Below, one piece after another: positions 17,241 through 25,865 of a stretch of 64,000 nucleotides of DNA. The stretch's first letter is position 1, and every line of letters starts with the position of its first letter. The stretch lies in contig CAWFGV010000005.1 in NCBI GenBank assembly GCA_963815445.1, positions 372,001 through 436,000 of the forward strand. The letters are read 5' to 3'. The notes under the pieces were generated by a model, which saw only the letters and a list, made by a program, of their open reading frames with translations, had not been told where the DNA came from and made no database searches. The translations under genes were made by a program, and so were the position numbers. The stretch comes from JANLYC01 sp963815445. GTDB taxonomy: Bacteria; Actinomycetota; Actinomycetes; Propionibacteriales; Nocardioidaceae.

Positions 17241-17861
17241 ATGAGCGTCGTGTCAACGTCATACGAGCAGGTCGGCCGGACGCGGCAGAAGCAGCGCACC
17301 CGGGAGGCGCTGGTAGCGGCCACGCGCCAGCTGATCGAGCAGGGCGAGACCGCGCCCACCGTCGAGCAGGCTGCTGAGCGGGGCGGGGTATCCCGGACGA
17401 CCGCCTACCGGTACTTCCCGAGCCAGCAAGCGCTGCTGGTGGCCGCTCACCCGGAGATCACGGCCACCTCGCTCCTGCCCGACAGCGCCCCCGACGCACG
17501 CGATCCCGAGGCGAGGTTCGCTGCCGTGGTTGGCGCGTTCGTCGACATGGTGCTGGACACCGAGCCGCAGCTGCGCGCCATGCTGCGGCTCTCGCTTCAG
17601 GAGCCGGTGACGAGCGACCTGCCGCTGCGGCAGGGACGGGCGATCGGCTGGTTCGAGGAGGCCATGGAGGGGTTGGCCTTGTCTGCTCCCGAACGCCGGC
17701 GGCTGGCGCAGGCTGTCCGCGGCGCCGTCGGCATCGAGTCGCTCATCTGGCTCACCGACGTCGGCGGTCTGTCGCGCGCCGACGCGGCCGCGATGATGCG
17801 CTGGTCGGCCCAGGCGCTCCTGCGGGCCGCCTTGCTTGACGGTCCGCCGCCCGCCACCTGA
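17241..17861 (+). CDS. TetR/AcrR-family transcriptional regulator
   Basis: 206 residues. The N-terminal helix-turn-helix is visible as TREALVAATRQLIEQG, then VEQAAERGGVSRTTAYRYFPSQQALL, closely matching the TetR DNA-binding signature. The C-terminal helical ligand domain has no recognisable ligand class. It probably represses the divergent cupin gene and itself through the palindrome at 17206-17223. Confidence 0.92.
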   Translation: MSVVSTSYEQVGRTRQKQRTREALVAATRQLIEQGETAPTVEQAAERGGVSRTTAYRYFPSQQALLVAAHPEITATSLLPDSAPDARDPEARFAAVVGAFVDMVLDTEPQLRAMLRLSLQEPVTSDLPLRQGRAIGWFEEAMEGLALSAPERRRLAQAVRGAVGIESLIWLTDVGGLSRADAAAMMRWSAQALLRAALLDGPPPAT

Positions 17862-18000
17862 TCGCGACTGAGTCCACGGGGGTGACTTCTGCCAAGGGCG
17901 CACAGCGCTGCATGTCCGGACGGTGCTGTCTTAGGCTTGCGCACGTTGTGGTTGACGATGCCGCCGAACCGCAGCCCCTGCAACGACGATGGAGGACGAC

Positions 18001-18561
18001 GTGGCCAAGCTGATCTACTCGGCGATCGCATCGCTCGACGGATATGTCGAAGACAGCGGCGGGAAGTTCGACTGGGCGGCACCGGATGACGACGTGCACG
18101 CGTTCATCAATGACCTCGAGCGACCGATCGGCACGTACCTCTACGGGCGTCGGATGTACGAGACGATGGTGTACTGGGAGACCGTGAGCGCTGATGGCGA
18201 TCACTCTGCGACGAGCCGGGACTTCGCAGCCGTGTGGCGAGCGGCCGAGAAGATCGTCTACTCCCGGACGCTCCAGGCCCCGTCGAGCCTGCGGACCCGG
18301 ATCGAGCGTGATTTCGATTCCAACGCCGTCCGCCAGCTCAAGGAGGCCTCGACCCGAGACATCACGATCGCCGGTGCCGAGCTCGCGGGCGTCGCGTTTG
18401 CCGCGGGCCTGGTCGACGAATGCCACCTGTTCCTCAACCCGATCGTGGTCGGCGGCGGAAAGCGCGCACTGCCGGATGGCGTGCGACTTCCGCTCAGGCT
18501 CTTGGAAGAACGCTCTTTCCCCGGTGGCGTCGTCTACCTTCGCTACGAGCTAGGTGTGTGA
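18001..18561 (+). CDS. Dihydrofolate reductase / RibD-C-family protein
   Basis: 186 residues from GTG 18001, six bases after GGAGG. The start LIYSAIASLDGYVEDSGGKFDW and the Rossmann-like GTYLYGRRMYETM are typical of the DHFR-like (YyaP/YwjB) family; ITIAGAELAGVAFAAGLVDE and NPIVVGGGKRALPDG are its C-terminal NADPH-site segments. These proteins reduce unknown pteridine-like or other substrates and are rarely true folate reductases. Stand-alone gene in an accessory stretch. Confidence 0.85.
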   Translation: MAKLIYSAIASLDGYVEDSGGKFDWAAPDDDVHAFINDLERPIGTYLYGRRMYETMVYWETVSADGDHSATSRDFAAVWRAAEKIVYSRTLQAPSSLRTRIERDFDSNAVRQLKEASTRDITIAGAELAGVAFAAGLVDECHLFLNPIVVGGGKRALPDGVRLPLRLLEERSFPGGVVYLRYELGV

Positions 18562-18621
18562 CCCGCGCCGCCGACGCGGAAGATGACGGTGATCGGCGAG
18601 TCGAGAGAACGGAGGAAGTCG

Positions 18622-18978
18622 ATGGGTTCGTTCATTGGTTCCGTTGTGTTGAAGGTGGGGGACCGGGGGAGGGCATCCGAGTTCTGGCGGGGAGCCCTTG
18701 GCTACGTGACCCAGCCGAACAATTCCGAGTTCCTGGTGCCACCCGAGTGGACGCCCCCGTCTGCTACCCGAGCTGACCACGGGGCTGCGCATCTCCACGT
18801 CGATCAGGCGGACACTGTGCATGTCGATCTATGGGTCAACGCGGGCGACTCGCTGGAGTCGGAGGTCGAGCGCCTGGTGGCACTCGGTGCGACACGGGTC
18901 GAATGGGACTATCCCGAGGATGCCCAGCACGTGGTGCTGCAGGATCCGGATGGCAACGTGTTCTGCGTCTGCGCATAG
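18622..18978 (+). CDS. VOC-superfamily (glyoxalase/bleomycin-resistance-like) protein
   Basis: 118 residues from ATG 18622, preceded by GGAGG at 18611-18615. Two beta-alpha-beta-beta-beta modules are visible: VVLKVGDRGRASEFWRGALGY and, in the second half, VERLVALGATRVEW then HVVLQDPDGNVFCVC. The final DPDGN-F-V pattern is a VOC signature with metal-binding potential. The substrate is unknown. It lies 60 bp after the DHFR-like gene and may share its transcript. Confidence 0.8.
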   Translation: MGSFIGSVVLKVGDRGRASEFWRGALGYVTQPNNSEFLVPPEWTPPSATRADHGAAHLHVDQADTVHVDLWVNAGDSLESEVERLVALGATRVEWDYPEDAQHVVLQDPDGNVFCVCA

Positions 18979-19170
18979 TCGGGAGACGTCGTCGTGCTCG
19001 CTTGGACGTGGAACCGGGGATGGCCAGCGACATGACTCAGCCCGGCCGCGGACACCCGTCCAGACAGGACCGCATCGTGGCTGCATGAGCGGGCGTTTCG
19101 ATCGTTACGAGTCGGCATCGCGCCCAGGGAATTGCTCCTCCGCCGTGCCATCCTCGAGTCAGGAGGCTGC

Positions 19171-19629
19171 ATGCGCGTCAAAAAAATCGCCGGGATGGTG
19201 GCACTGTTGCTGTCGACTGCCTGCACGGGTGGCACCCCCACACAGTCGGATACATCCGGTCCCTCTGGGACTGAGCAGACCTCGGCGGACTCGGTTGGGT
19301 TGTCCTTGAACGAGGGTTCCTGGCAGACGGGAGATGACGGTTTCCAGGTCGGCGAGCGGGGCAGAGTTGCGGTCGGACGCAACGGCTGCGTCTACCTGGA
19401 GCCGGCCGACGGGAAGGTGGTCGACATCGTTTGGCCCTATGGATACAAGGTTCGCGGCGATGAGTCCCAGTTCTCTGTTTTGGATGCCCAAGGGCGCGTC
19501 GTTGGTGAGCTTGGGCGCCGTATCACCGCCGGCGGGGTGCCCAACCTTGAGGGAACGAAGCTCGAGTGCAGCGTTACCCATAATCGCAATTTCTTCGTGA
19601 TTCAAAGCGATCTGCGAGTGATCTACTGA
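19171..19629 (+). CDS. Putative small lipoprotein, unknown function
   Basis: 152 residues from ATG 19171 behind an AGGAGG ribosome site. MRVKKIAGMVALLLSTACTGG is a lipoprotein signal peptide with an acceptable lipobox (LSTAC). A Ser/Thr/Gly linker (about 20-45) follows, then a compact beta-rich domain with two Cys (GCVYLEPADG and LECSVTH) that could form a disulfide. It is anchored on the outer membrane face. I do not recognise the domain. GC content is lower than in neighbours, consistent with the accessory character of 18-24 kb. Confidence 0.7.
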   Translation: MRVKKIAGMVALLLSTACTGGTPTQSDTSGPSGTEQTSADSVGLSLNEGSWQTGDDGFQVGERGRVAVGRNGCVYLEPADGKVVDIVWPYGYKVRGDESQFSVLDAQGRVVGELGRRITAGGVPNLEGTKLECSVTHNRNFFVIQSDLRVIY

Positions 19630-19640
19630 AGACCGGCCAG

Positions 19641-19656
19641 CGGCATGAGCGGTCGC
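19641..19656. repeat. ATGAGCG repeat, copy downstream of lipoprotein gene
   Basis: CGGCATGAGCGGTCGC, one copy of a short motif that recurs in the gaps of this region (also near 19084-19095, 20211-20251, 20706-20747 and 21827-21847). Confidence 0.45.
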
Positions 19657-19659
19657 TTG

Positions 19660-20178
19660 CTAGCCGGGGACCTGTAGTCCCGCCTCAGCCAGAGCGCGCA
19701 TGTGGATGCCGGTGAATGCGGTCAATCGATCGAGTGCGTCGCGAGTCAAGTCTGAGGCGGGCATCAGCAATCGGTGTGGGATCTCAAAGTTCGGTTCCCA
19801 GTCATGGATCGTGACGTCGGCTCGCCAGAGGGAACGTACGAGGATGAGGCCGACTTCCCTGCCTGCAATGCACTCGCTGCGGGCGTAGCCGAGCAGACGC
19901 GAGGCGGTCACCTCGACGCACGCCTCCTCGCGCACTTCGCGGCGCAACGTCTGATCGTCCGTCTCGTCGCCCTCTGGGCGTCCCGCCGGAAAGTCCCACA
20001 GGCATCCGTCTGGGCTGATCAGGACGAGCGTCCCATCAGGCCCTAGGCATACGCCTGCCGAGCCGTGTCGCTTGCCTGGAGGCTGATCATCGGGACGGTG
20101 CCACGACACCAGCCAAAGTTGATCTCCCGACCGCGTGCGTTTCTGTTTGCCGTCACTGGCGGGAGACTCCAAGGGCAC
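19660..20178 (-). CDS. NUDIX hydrolase
   Basis: 172 residues from GTG 20178 (weak ribosome site, start uncertain). The Nudix box is present: GRPEGDETDDQTLRREVREE fits Gx5Ex7REUxEE, then A-C-V, with Cys replacing the usual Gly. It hydrolyses a nucleoside diphosphate linked to another moiety; the substrate cannot be told. DGCLWDFPAGRPEG resembles ADP-sugar or 8-oxo-dGTP-type members. It runs opposite to the genes on both sides, which fits an independently acquired gene. Confidence 0.85.
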   Translation of the reverse strand: MPLESPASDGKQKRTRSGDQLWLVSWHRPDDQPPGKRHGSAGVCLGPDGTLVLISPDGCLWDFPAGRPEGDETDDQTLRREVREEACVEVTASRLLGYARSECIAGREVGLILVRSLWRADVTIHDWEPNFEIPHRLLMPASDLTRDALDRLTAFTGIHMRALAEAGLQVPG

Positions 20179-20210
20179 GCGAAGAGACTAGTCGGAGGTC
20201 GCCACCGATC

Positions 20211-20251
20211 GCCCGCTCATCGGCATCTGCGAGCGGATCGCGGCATGAGCG
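20211..20251. repeat. ATGAGCG repeat as inverted pair
   Basis: CGCTCAT at 20214-20220 and ATGAGCG at 20245-20251 form a 7-bp inverted pair separated by 24 bases, in the gap between the NUDIX and VOC genes. Confidence 0.5.
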
Positions 20252-20306
20252 TGCTCTGGCAAGGAACCGCGTCAGCTCCCGCAAGCGGGCGCTATACCTT
20301 TGGTCG

Positions 20307-20729
20307 ATGGCCCGACTGGCTGACATCGTGTTCGATTGTGAGAAGCCCGCCCCCCTTGCGCGCTGGTGGGCATCGACGCTGGACGGGTATCGGGTCGCGC
20401 CGTATGACGCCACAGAGGTCGAGAGGCTGCGCGCCCTGGGCGTGATCGATCTGGAGAACGATCCCAGCGTCGTGGTGGAACCGGCGTCGGGCGGCGAGCC
20501 ACGCTTTCTGTTCATGCGGGTTCCCGAACCGAAGCGGCACAAGAACCGGTTGCACCTGGACCTGCGCAGCTTTGACCTGGAGGCTGAGGTCGCCCAGCTC
20601 ATCGAGCGGGGTGCCGTCGAGCTCTACCGGACCGACACCAACGTGACGATGGCCGACCCGGAGGGCAACGAGTTCTGTATCGCCGCCAATGCGGGGGTGA
20701 CTTTGCGTCCGCTCATCGGCACGAGCTGA
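20307..20729 (+). CDS. VOC-family protein (glyoxalase-like domain)
   Basis: 140 residues. ADIVFDCEKPAPLARWWAS opens the first VOC module, LHLDLRSFDLEAEVAQLIE lies at the centre and MADPEGNEFCIAA closes the fold. This form (glyoxalase-like, roughly 120-140 residues) is abundant and functionally unassigned in actinobacteria. TATACC lies eight bases before the ATG and may be a -10 box for a leaderless transcript. Its stop codon is inside the loop of an 11-bp inverted repeat. Confidence 0.85.
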   Translation: MARLADIVFDCEKPAPLARWWASTLDGYRVAPYDATEVERLRALGVIDLENDPSVVVEPASGGEPRFLFMRVPEPKRHKNRLHLDLRSFDLEAEVAQLIERGAVELYRTDTNVTMADPEGNEFCIAANAGVTLRPLIGTS

Positions 20730-20747
20730 TCGCGCCATGAGCGGACG
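20706..20747. repeat. ATGAGCG repeat with 11-bp inverted arms
   Basis: CGTCCGCTCAT (20706-20716) and ATGAGCGGACG (20737-20747) are exact inverted copies around a 20-base loop holding the VOC stop codon. It may act as a transcription terminator, but there is no T-run. Confidence 0.6.
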
Positions 20748-20800
20748 TTGTTCGGTGTTTCGAGGCCGTATGCCGTGGCCGGAGGTGGGATGGTTGGAAC

Positions 20801-21823
20801 GTGAGTGCGCTGAGCAGCCTCATTCAGGGAACGCAACCCAGTCAACGCGCCGCTACCTACGACAAGTTGGCGGAACAAGCCCTACGGGTCTTCGACGTAA
20901 CCACCCAAGAAGTGACCTTCCTGGGCCACAACTCTGGCGTCGTATACCGTGTCGAGACGTCTGACGGCGCACGTCTCCTGCTCAAGGTTCATGCCCCCCA
21001 GGGAGAGAGCGAAGCCCTTTCCGCGCGGGCCATCCTGGGAGGGCTGCGATGGCTGGCCGAGATGGCGAGGCGCACGGACATCCCCGTCCAGACACCCCTG
21101 CCAGACCCGACCGGGGATATGTTGCCCCCAGTGGCATTCCGCGGCCTGATGCTGCATTGCTCGTTGCAACGCTGGATTGAGGGACAGCAGGTGGATCACC
21201 TCTCCGAGAGCCAGGCCCACGCGGTCGGGGTGTCGATGGGCAAGTGGCACACTTTTGCCGAACAACACGAGGCGACATCCGACGATGCCGTGCGGTATGA
21301 CAGCAGCCACCTGAATCGCTGCCTGGCGGGGCTAGGCGTCCTGGTCGGCGACGGCTCCATCCCGGGTGACTTGTGGGGCACCATCGAACAGGCAATCGCT
21401 GTCGTCTCGAGCCTCGCTGAGGACCTGGGGTCCTCGCCCGAGGCATTCGGGGTCATTCATGGTGACGTGATCCCCGACAACATCCTCGTGGCTGACGACG
21501 GGGCCGTGCGGTTCATCGACTTCGCACAACTGGCGGTGGCTCACTACTTGTGGGATCTCGGAGTCGCGCTGTACCACTACTCGTACCAGGATTGCGCTGT
21601 GCGCCGAGCCATGGTCGCGGGATATCGCGAAAGCCGACCGACGGTCGTCATCCCGCGGCTCGCCTTGGAGGCGTTCATCTGCGCGGCAGCTCTCGACAAC
21701 CTTGCCTTCCAGGTTTCGATACCACAGCAGAGAGCATCGAATCTGTTCCACACCAACGTGCAGAAGTTCGCCACGGGGTATTGCCGAGACCTCGTCGCTG
21801 GTGTTCCATTCGCCTTGGATTGA
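20801..21823 (+). CDS. Aminoglycoside-phosphotransferase-family (APH/choline kinase-like) protein
   Basis: 340 residues from GTG 20801. The kinase-like fold is shown by the Brenner motif VIHGDVIPDNILV (catalytic Asp, Asn) and the Mg-binding FIDFAQLAVAHYLWDLGVAL. N-terminal NSGVVYRVETSDGARLLLKVH supplies the nucleotide-site Lys. Relatives phosphorylate small metabolites or, less often, aminoglycosides and macrolides. The sequence resembles the homoserine-kinase/CHK-like actinobacterial group rather than a known resistance enzyme, so no resistance call is made. Confidence 0.85.
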   Translation: MSALSSLIQGTQPSQRAATYDKLAEQALRVFDVTTQEVTFLGHNSGVVYRVETSDGARLLLKVHAPQGESEALSARAILGGLRWLAEMARRTDIPVQTPLPDPTGDMLPPVAFRGLMLHCSLQRWIEGQQVDHLSESQAHAVGVSMGKWHTFAEQHEATSDDAVRYDSSHLNRCLAGLGVLVGDGSIPGDLWGTIEQAIAVVSSLAEDLGSSPEAFGVIHGDVIPDNILVADDGAVRFIDFAQLAVAHYLWDLGVALYHYSYQDCAVRRAMVAGYRESRPTVVIPRLALEAFICAAALDNLAFQVSIPQQRASNLFHTNVQKFATGYCRDLVAGVPFALD

Positions 21824-21826
21824 CCC

Positions 21827-21847
21827 GCCCGCTCATCGGCATGAGAG
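21827..21847. repeat. ATGAGCG repeat behind the phosphotransferase gene
   Basis: CTCAT-CGGC-ATGAG is a perfect short inverted repeat starting a few bases after the stop codon at 21823. Confidence 0.45.
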
Positions 21848-21908
21848 TACGATGCGTAGGCATGTGACGGCTTTCCGAAGCAGACTGACATCCTCAGTTG
21901 CCGAGGAG

Positions 21909-23285
21909 TCATTCGGTTCGGGGTTTGAAGCGTTGGTGGCGGATGGGTCTTCGCTCCGGGTCGATCCGGGCTGGGGGCAGTATTTCGGTGATGCCGTCGG
22001 GGGCGAGGGTGAGGTCCCATTCGCCTTGGTGGATGAGGTGGTGGTGGAAGCTGCAGAGCAGGCAGCCGTTGTCGATGTCGGTGGGTCCGCCGCGGCTCCA
22101 CGGGATGCGGTGGTGCGCTTCGGTCCAGGCGGGGGGTCGTTCGCAGCCGGGGAACACGCAGCCTTGGTCGCGGACGGTCATCGCGATGCGTTGGTAACGG
22201 TCGAACAGACGCTTCGTCGTGCCGAGGTCCAGGATGCGGGAGTCACCGGCCAGAACCATCGGCAGGAGGCCGGCGTTGCACGCCAACCGGCGGGTCTGAC
22301 CGATGGAGATCGCACCGCCGGTGTCGAGGGTGGCTTCCCCGGCCCCGGTCCGGAGCTTGGTTTCGTCGACGGTGACGACGATGGACGCGTTCGTGACCCC
22401 GTGGTGGGGGTGTCCGTCTGCGGGGAGGTGTTCGATGAGCTCACAGAACGCTTGGCCGAGCCGGTTCCCGTACGGCAGGTCACCGAGGGTCGTCTCCGCC
22501 AGCTCGATCGACGTCTGCTGGGGCCGCCTGGCCGTCACCGGTGCCGGTGGCGGTGCGTCGGGGTGAGGCCAGTGCGTCGAGGTGTTTCTTGAGCATCGCG
22601 AACGTGAGGTTCGGCATGGCGTAGCGGCCCCGGGCGATCCCGTCGGCGCCGTACTGGCCGGTGAACTCCGCCGCCGCCCACGCCTGCCGTTCCTGCTCAG
22701 CGAGCTGCTGCTCCAGCAGCTGGTCGGCGGTGTCGGGGTCGACCACCTCCACCAGATGGTTCGCCGCGACCTGCAGCTGGGTGAACGACAGAGTCTGCGC
22801 ATGGCCGATGAGGTCAGCCTGGGCGACGTCGACCCGGTCAGGCTCCACCCTGGGCGAGAGCCGGTGGATGGCTTCCGCGACCACCACGCCCTGTTCAGCC
22901 GACACGACTCCGGCGGCGACGGCACGCCGGGTCGGTTCGGTCACCGCGGAGGTGCCGTGCAGCTGCTTGGCCGTCCTCACCGTGCGGGAGGCTTCACCGG
23001 CCGACATCCGGTGGGTCGTCATCAGATGGGCCCGGGTGGAGGAGGCGCCGTGGCGGTGGGGCAGGTTGCGGTCATCGGCCTCGCCGACCAACCGGGCGAC
23101 GACCTCATCGATCGCGGCCTTCGGGCGGCCAACGCGTCACTGATCCGCCGGTCCAACCGGGCATCGTCCAGGGACCAGGTCGGGGTGTCGACCAGGTCAG
23201 CGAGCCGGCTCCGCACGTCCGCGACGGTCCGGCCGTAGGCATCGTCGATGCCCACGGTCGGTGGCGGATCCTGCGTCGTACTCAT
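21909..23285 (-). pseudogene. DUF222 / 13E12-type HNH endonuclease, two frameshifts
   Basis: The gene starts at ATG 23285 (MSTTQDPPPTVGIDDAY). The reading frame shifts near 23121 (one base missing in CGAAGG; restoring it gives LAARKAAIDEVVARL) and again in the G4 tract at 22560-22563 (one base extra; removing it gives LASPDAPPPAP then IELAETTLGDLPYGN). The first and last parts share a frame. The C-terminal HNH domain is intact: GCVFPGCERPPAWTEAHH then GGPTDIDNGCLLC and HHHLIHQG. These multicopy actinobacterial genes are thought to be mobile-element-like nucleases. As written, no full protein is made; sequence error is an alternative, since both shifts sit at short homopolymers. Confidence 0.85.
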
Positions 23286-23560
23286 AGACCAAACCTAGAA
23301 CCCGCCACCGACACTTTCCGGCCCAGCACCGACCCTCAGACCTGTTATCCACAAGGAGATTCCGAGAAATTTCTAGTTCTCGATAAGTTCGACCGTGAAG
23401 GTGAGCACGGTGGAGCGGAGGGCGAGGACTCGAAGCGCCGTCAAGAGCGAAGCGAAGGCGCAAGAGCCCGACCAACGCGCCGCCGGGCGCGCCGCCGGAC
23501 GGTGTCGACAGGTCCGCCCTCAGCCTGCCGGCAGGCGCGTCCGCCGAGGGCGACGATCGA

Positions 23561-24025
23561 CTACCGGTCCTGCAGCGCTGCACGGACGGACAGTGCGACG
23601 GCGTCGCGCTCCGCCACGGGAAGCCAGGTCGTCTGATCGTCGCTCAAGTAGGAAAACACTCTCGGCCCGCGAGCGTCCTCAGGATGATCACTCAGCCGTG
23701 GCACGAGATGGAGATGCAGGTGGGAGAACCCCTCAGCCTCCGAGAACTGCATGAGGTACGTCTTCACGCAGCCGGTGACCGTCTCCAGCGCGGCACTGAG
23801 TCGGCGTACCAACCCACCGAGCTCGTCGGCTGCCTCCGGCGTCAGCTCGGTGAACGACCTGACGTGTCGGGTCGGTAGCAGGACGAGCCACCCGGGAAGC
23901 GTGCTGTTGAACGCATGGGCTACCCGCCAGTTCTCGGTGTGTACGACGTCTTCGCTCGGTCGCGGGGAGGTCGATGCCTGCTGGTCGCAGGCAAAGCATC
24001 CGCTCACGAGGCCGTCGCCCTTCAC
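23561..24025 (-). CDS. HIT-family hydrolase/transferase
   Basis: 154 residues. The histidine triad reads SHLHLHLVPR (about 100-109), the nucleotide-phosphate active site of HIT proteins. CFACD near the start may bind zinc. LPGWLVLLPTRHVRSFTELT is the usual strand-loop before the triad. It probably cleaves a nucleotide phosphoramidate or similar ester. GTG 24025 is chosen because it forms a GTGA start/stop overlap with the upstream gene, which implies translational coupling; GTG 24007 is an alternative. Confidence 0.85.
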   Translation of the reverse strand: MKGDGLVSGCFACDQQASTSPRPSEDVVHTENWRVAHAFNSTLPGWLVLLPTRHVRSFTELTPEAADELGGLVRRLSAALETVTGCVKTYLMQFSEAEGFSHLHLHLVPRLSDHPEDARGPRVFSYLSDDQTTWLPVAERDAVALSVRAALQDR

Positions 24026-24997
24026 CCCGACGCTCCAGCCCCGACGACGGAACTGCCGGACCAGTCGACGGGCGTCCCCTCGACGGGCGTCCCCTCGACC
24101 GGCGTCCTCAGGTCTGCAGGTTCGCCCGACAGGGCCGCATCACAGACGGCGATCAAGCGCCACCGCAGAACGTTCGACCGCTCGGCGAAGTCGCGCTGGT
24201 GACTCACGTAGGCTGCCTTCCCGGCGGCGGTCTCGATCGGGATCGGGTCGACGCCGAGGCTGCTCAGGTCGTACGGCGACGCCCGCATGTCGACCTGCCG
24301 CACCTCACGGGCGAGCGCGAAGCAGTCCGCCACCAGCTCAGAGGAGCTGACCGGTGCCAGCTTGTAGGCCCACTTGTAGCAGTCCATCGCAGCGTGCAGA
24401 CAGCCCGGCTGGTCGAGCTCGGGCTGCCTGTCCCGGGTCGGCTCCAGCAGGTTGAGCGGTCGCGCCGGTGGGGTGAAGAAACGGAAGGCGTCGTAGTGGG
24501 TGCACGTGATCCGCGACGACGTGACGACCTCGTCGGTGCCCGCTTGGCCGAGCCGCAACGGGTAGGACACGTGGCGACGCTCGTCGGCGCCCTGTCGGTA
24601 GACCATCGCCCACTCGTGCAAGCCGAAGCAACTCAGCGCGGCGGTCCGGCCGGCCGTGGCATTGAGCAGGTCACGGATCCAGCGAACGCTGTCGCGCCGC
24701 CGACTCACCATGGCGGGGTCGAATTCGTGCCCGTCCCTGCGAGACGACGTACTCCGGTCGCCCGTCGAACCTCGCGACATCGCCCGTGAGGTCGACCCCG
24801 AGACCTGGCTGCCAGCGACGCAGCGCCGCCGGCCTGAAGCTGTAGTACGAGAACATGAAGTCCTCGACGGGATGGCTCACGCCACGGCTTCGACGCTCCA
24901 GATGGGGGATGATCCACCCATCGATCCGGCGTTCGTGCGCTGCTTCACGATCCCGCCACTGCGGCTCGGCGAGGGTAGGCATGGACGCTCCGGACAT
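24022..24997 (-). pseudogene. 3-methyladenine-DNA-glycosylase-annotated family gene, one frameshift
   Basis: The N-terminal part from ATG 24997 (about 85 codons, with HPVEDFMFSYYSFRPAALRR) and the C-terminal part ending at 24022 (CFGLHEWAMVYR, HYDAFRFFTPPARPLNLL, DMRASPYDLSSLG, IETAAGKAAYV) are in different frames. Removing one base near 24738 (TCGC[A]GGGAC on the minus strand) joins them as EYVVSRDGHEFDP. The combined protein matches a roughly 300-residue actinobacterial family commonly annotated as 3-methyladenine DNA glycosylase; I know of no experimental proof of that activity. The C-terminal tail carries a triple TPVEG-like repeat. It overlaps the HIT gene start. Confidence 0.75.
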
Positions 24998-25071
24998 CTC
25001 GCCATCGTAGATGTCCCGACCGATGGCACCTCGCGGTCCCCTCGGATCGTCAGCGTCGCCGGACCGGCAGG

Positions 25072-25077
25072 TAGGCT
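25072..25077 (+). promoter_or_regulatory. -10 box for a leaderless FAH-gltX transcript
   Basis: TAGGCT is followed by eight bases and then GTG 25086. No ribosome site lies before that GTG, so initiation at or beside the start codon is likely. Confidence 0.45.
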
Positions 25078-25085
25078 CTGCCCCC

Positions 25086-25865
25086 GTGAGGATTGCGCGA
25101 TACACCACCGGCGAGGAACCCCAGTTCGGCGTGATCGGCGGCGCCGGCGGCGAGGAGATCATCGCCACGGTCGTCGGCGACCCCCTGTACTCCGGGGTGG
25201 AGCTGACGGGCGAACAGGTCTCGCTGGCCGACGTGCGACTGCTCGCTCCCGTGATCCCGCGCAGCAAGGTCGTCTGTGTCGGCCGCAACTACGTGGCGCA
25301 CGCCGAGGAGCTCGACCACGACGTGCCGACCGAGCCGCTGGTCTTCCTCAAGCCGAACACGTCGGTCATCGGCCCTTTCGACCCGATCGTCTACCCCACG
25401 CAGAGCGAGCTCGTGCACTTCGAGGGCGAGCTCGGCGTGGTGATCGGACGGATCTGCCGCGACGTACCCGCCGAGCGCGCAGCTGACGTGATCTACGGCT
25501 ACACGATCGGCAACGACGTAACCGCGCGCGACCTGCAGGACACCGACGGGCAGTGGGCCCGTGCCAAGGGTTTCGACTCGTTCTGCCCGTTGGGGCCATG
25601 GATCGAGACCGAGCTCGACCCGTCGGAGCTGGCGATCCGCACCGAGCTCAACGGTGAGCTCATGCAGGACGGCAACACGAGCCTGATGATCTTCGACGTC
25701 CCCACCATCGTCGCGTTCATCACGTCGTTCATGACACTGCTGCCCGGGGATGTCGTCCTCACCGGCACCCCCGCCGGCGTCGGCCCCATGCAGGCCGGGG
25801 ACGACGTCTCTGTCACCGTTGACGGCATCGGAACCCTGAAGAACAAGGTGGTCTCCCGTGACTGA
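25086..25865 (+). CDS. Fumarylacetoacetate hydrolase-family protein
   Basis: 259 residues. The FAH C-terminal domain is complete: VCVGRNYVAHAEEL, then EPLVFLKPNTSVIGP, the metal ligands in FEGELGVVIGR (Glu residues), YTIGNDVTARDLQ, KGFDSFCPLGPWI, and LLPGDVVLTGTPAGVGPM. Relatives hydrolyse or decarboxylate beta-diketone acids, including acylpyruvates and oxaloacetate; the substrate is not determined. It overlaps gltX by 8 bp and is usually found just before gltX in related actinobacteria, so it is part of a housekeeping operon. Confidence 0.92.
   Translation: MRIARYTTGEEPQFGVIGGAGGEEIIATVVGDPLYSGVELTGEQVSLADVRLLAPVIPRSKVVCVGRNYVAHAEELDHDVPTEPLVFLKPNTSVIGPFDPIVYPTQSELVHFEGELGVVIGRICRDVPAERAADVIYGYTIGNDVTARDLQDTDGQWARAKGFDSFCPLGPWIETELDPSELAIRTELNGELMQDGNTSLMIFDVPTIVAFITSFMTLLPGDVVLTGTPAGVGPMQAGDDVSVTVDGIGTLKNKVVSRD

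Noticed and set aside
20801..21823. Aminoglycoside resistance gene
   Set aside because: Kinase-fold motifs are shared by many metabolite kinases; nothing specific to a resistance enzyme is visible.
19084..21847. Integron cassette array
   Set aside because: The repeats resemble cassette spacing, but there are no attC core sites (RYYYAAC / GTTRRRY), no integrase, and the genes lie on both strands.
23345..23353. Replication origin at TTATCCACA
   Set aside because: Only one box and no dnaA/dnaN nearby.
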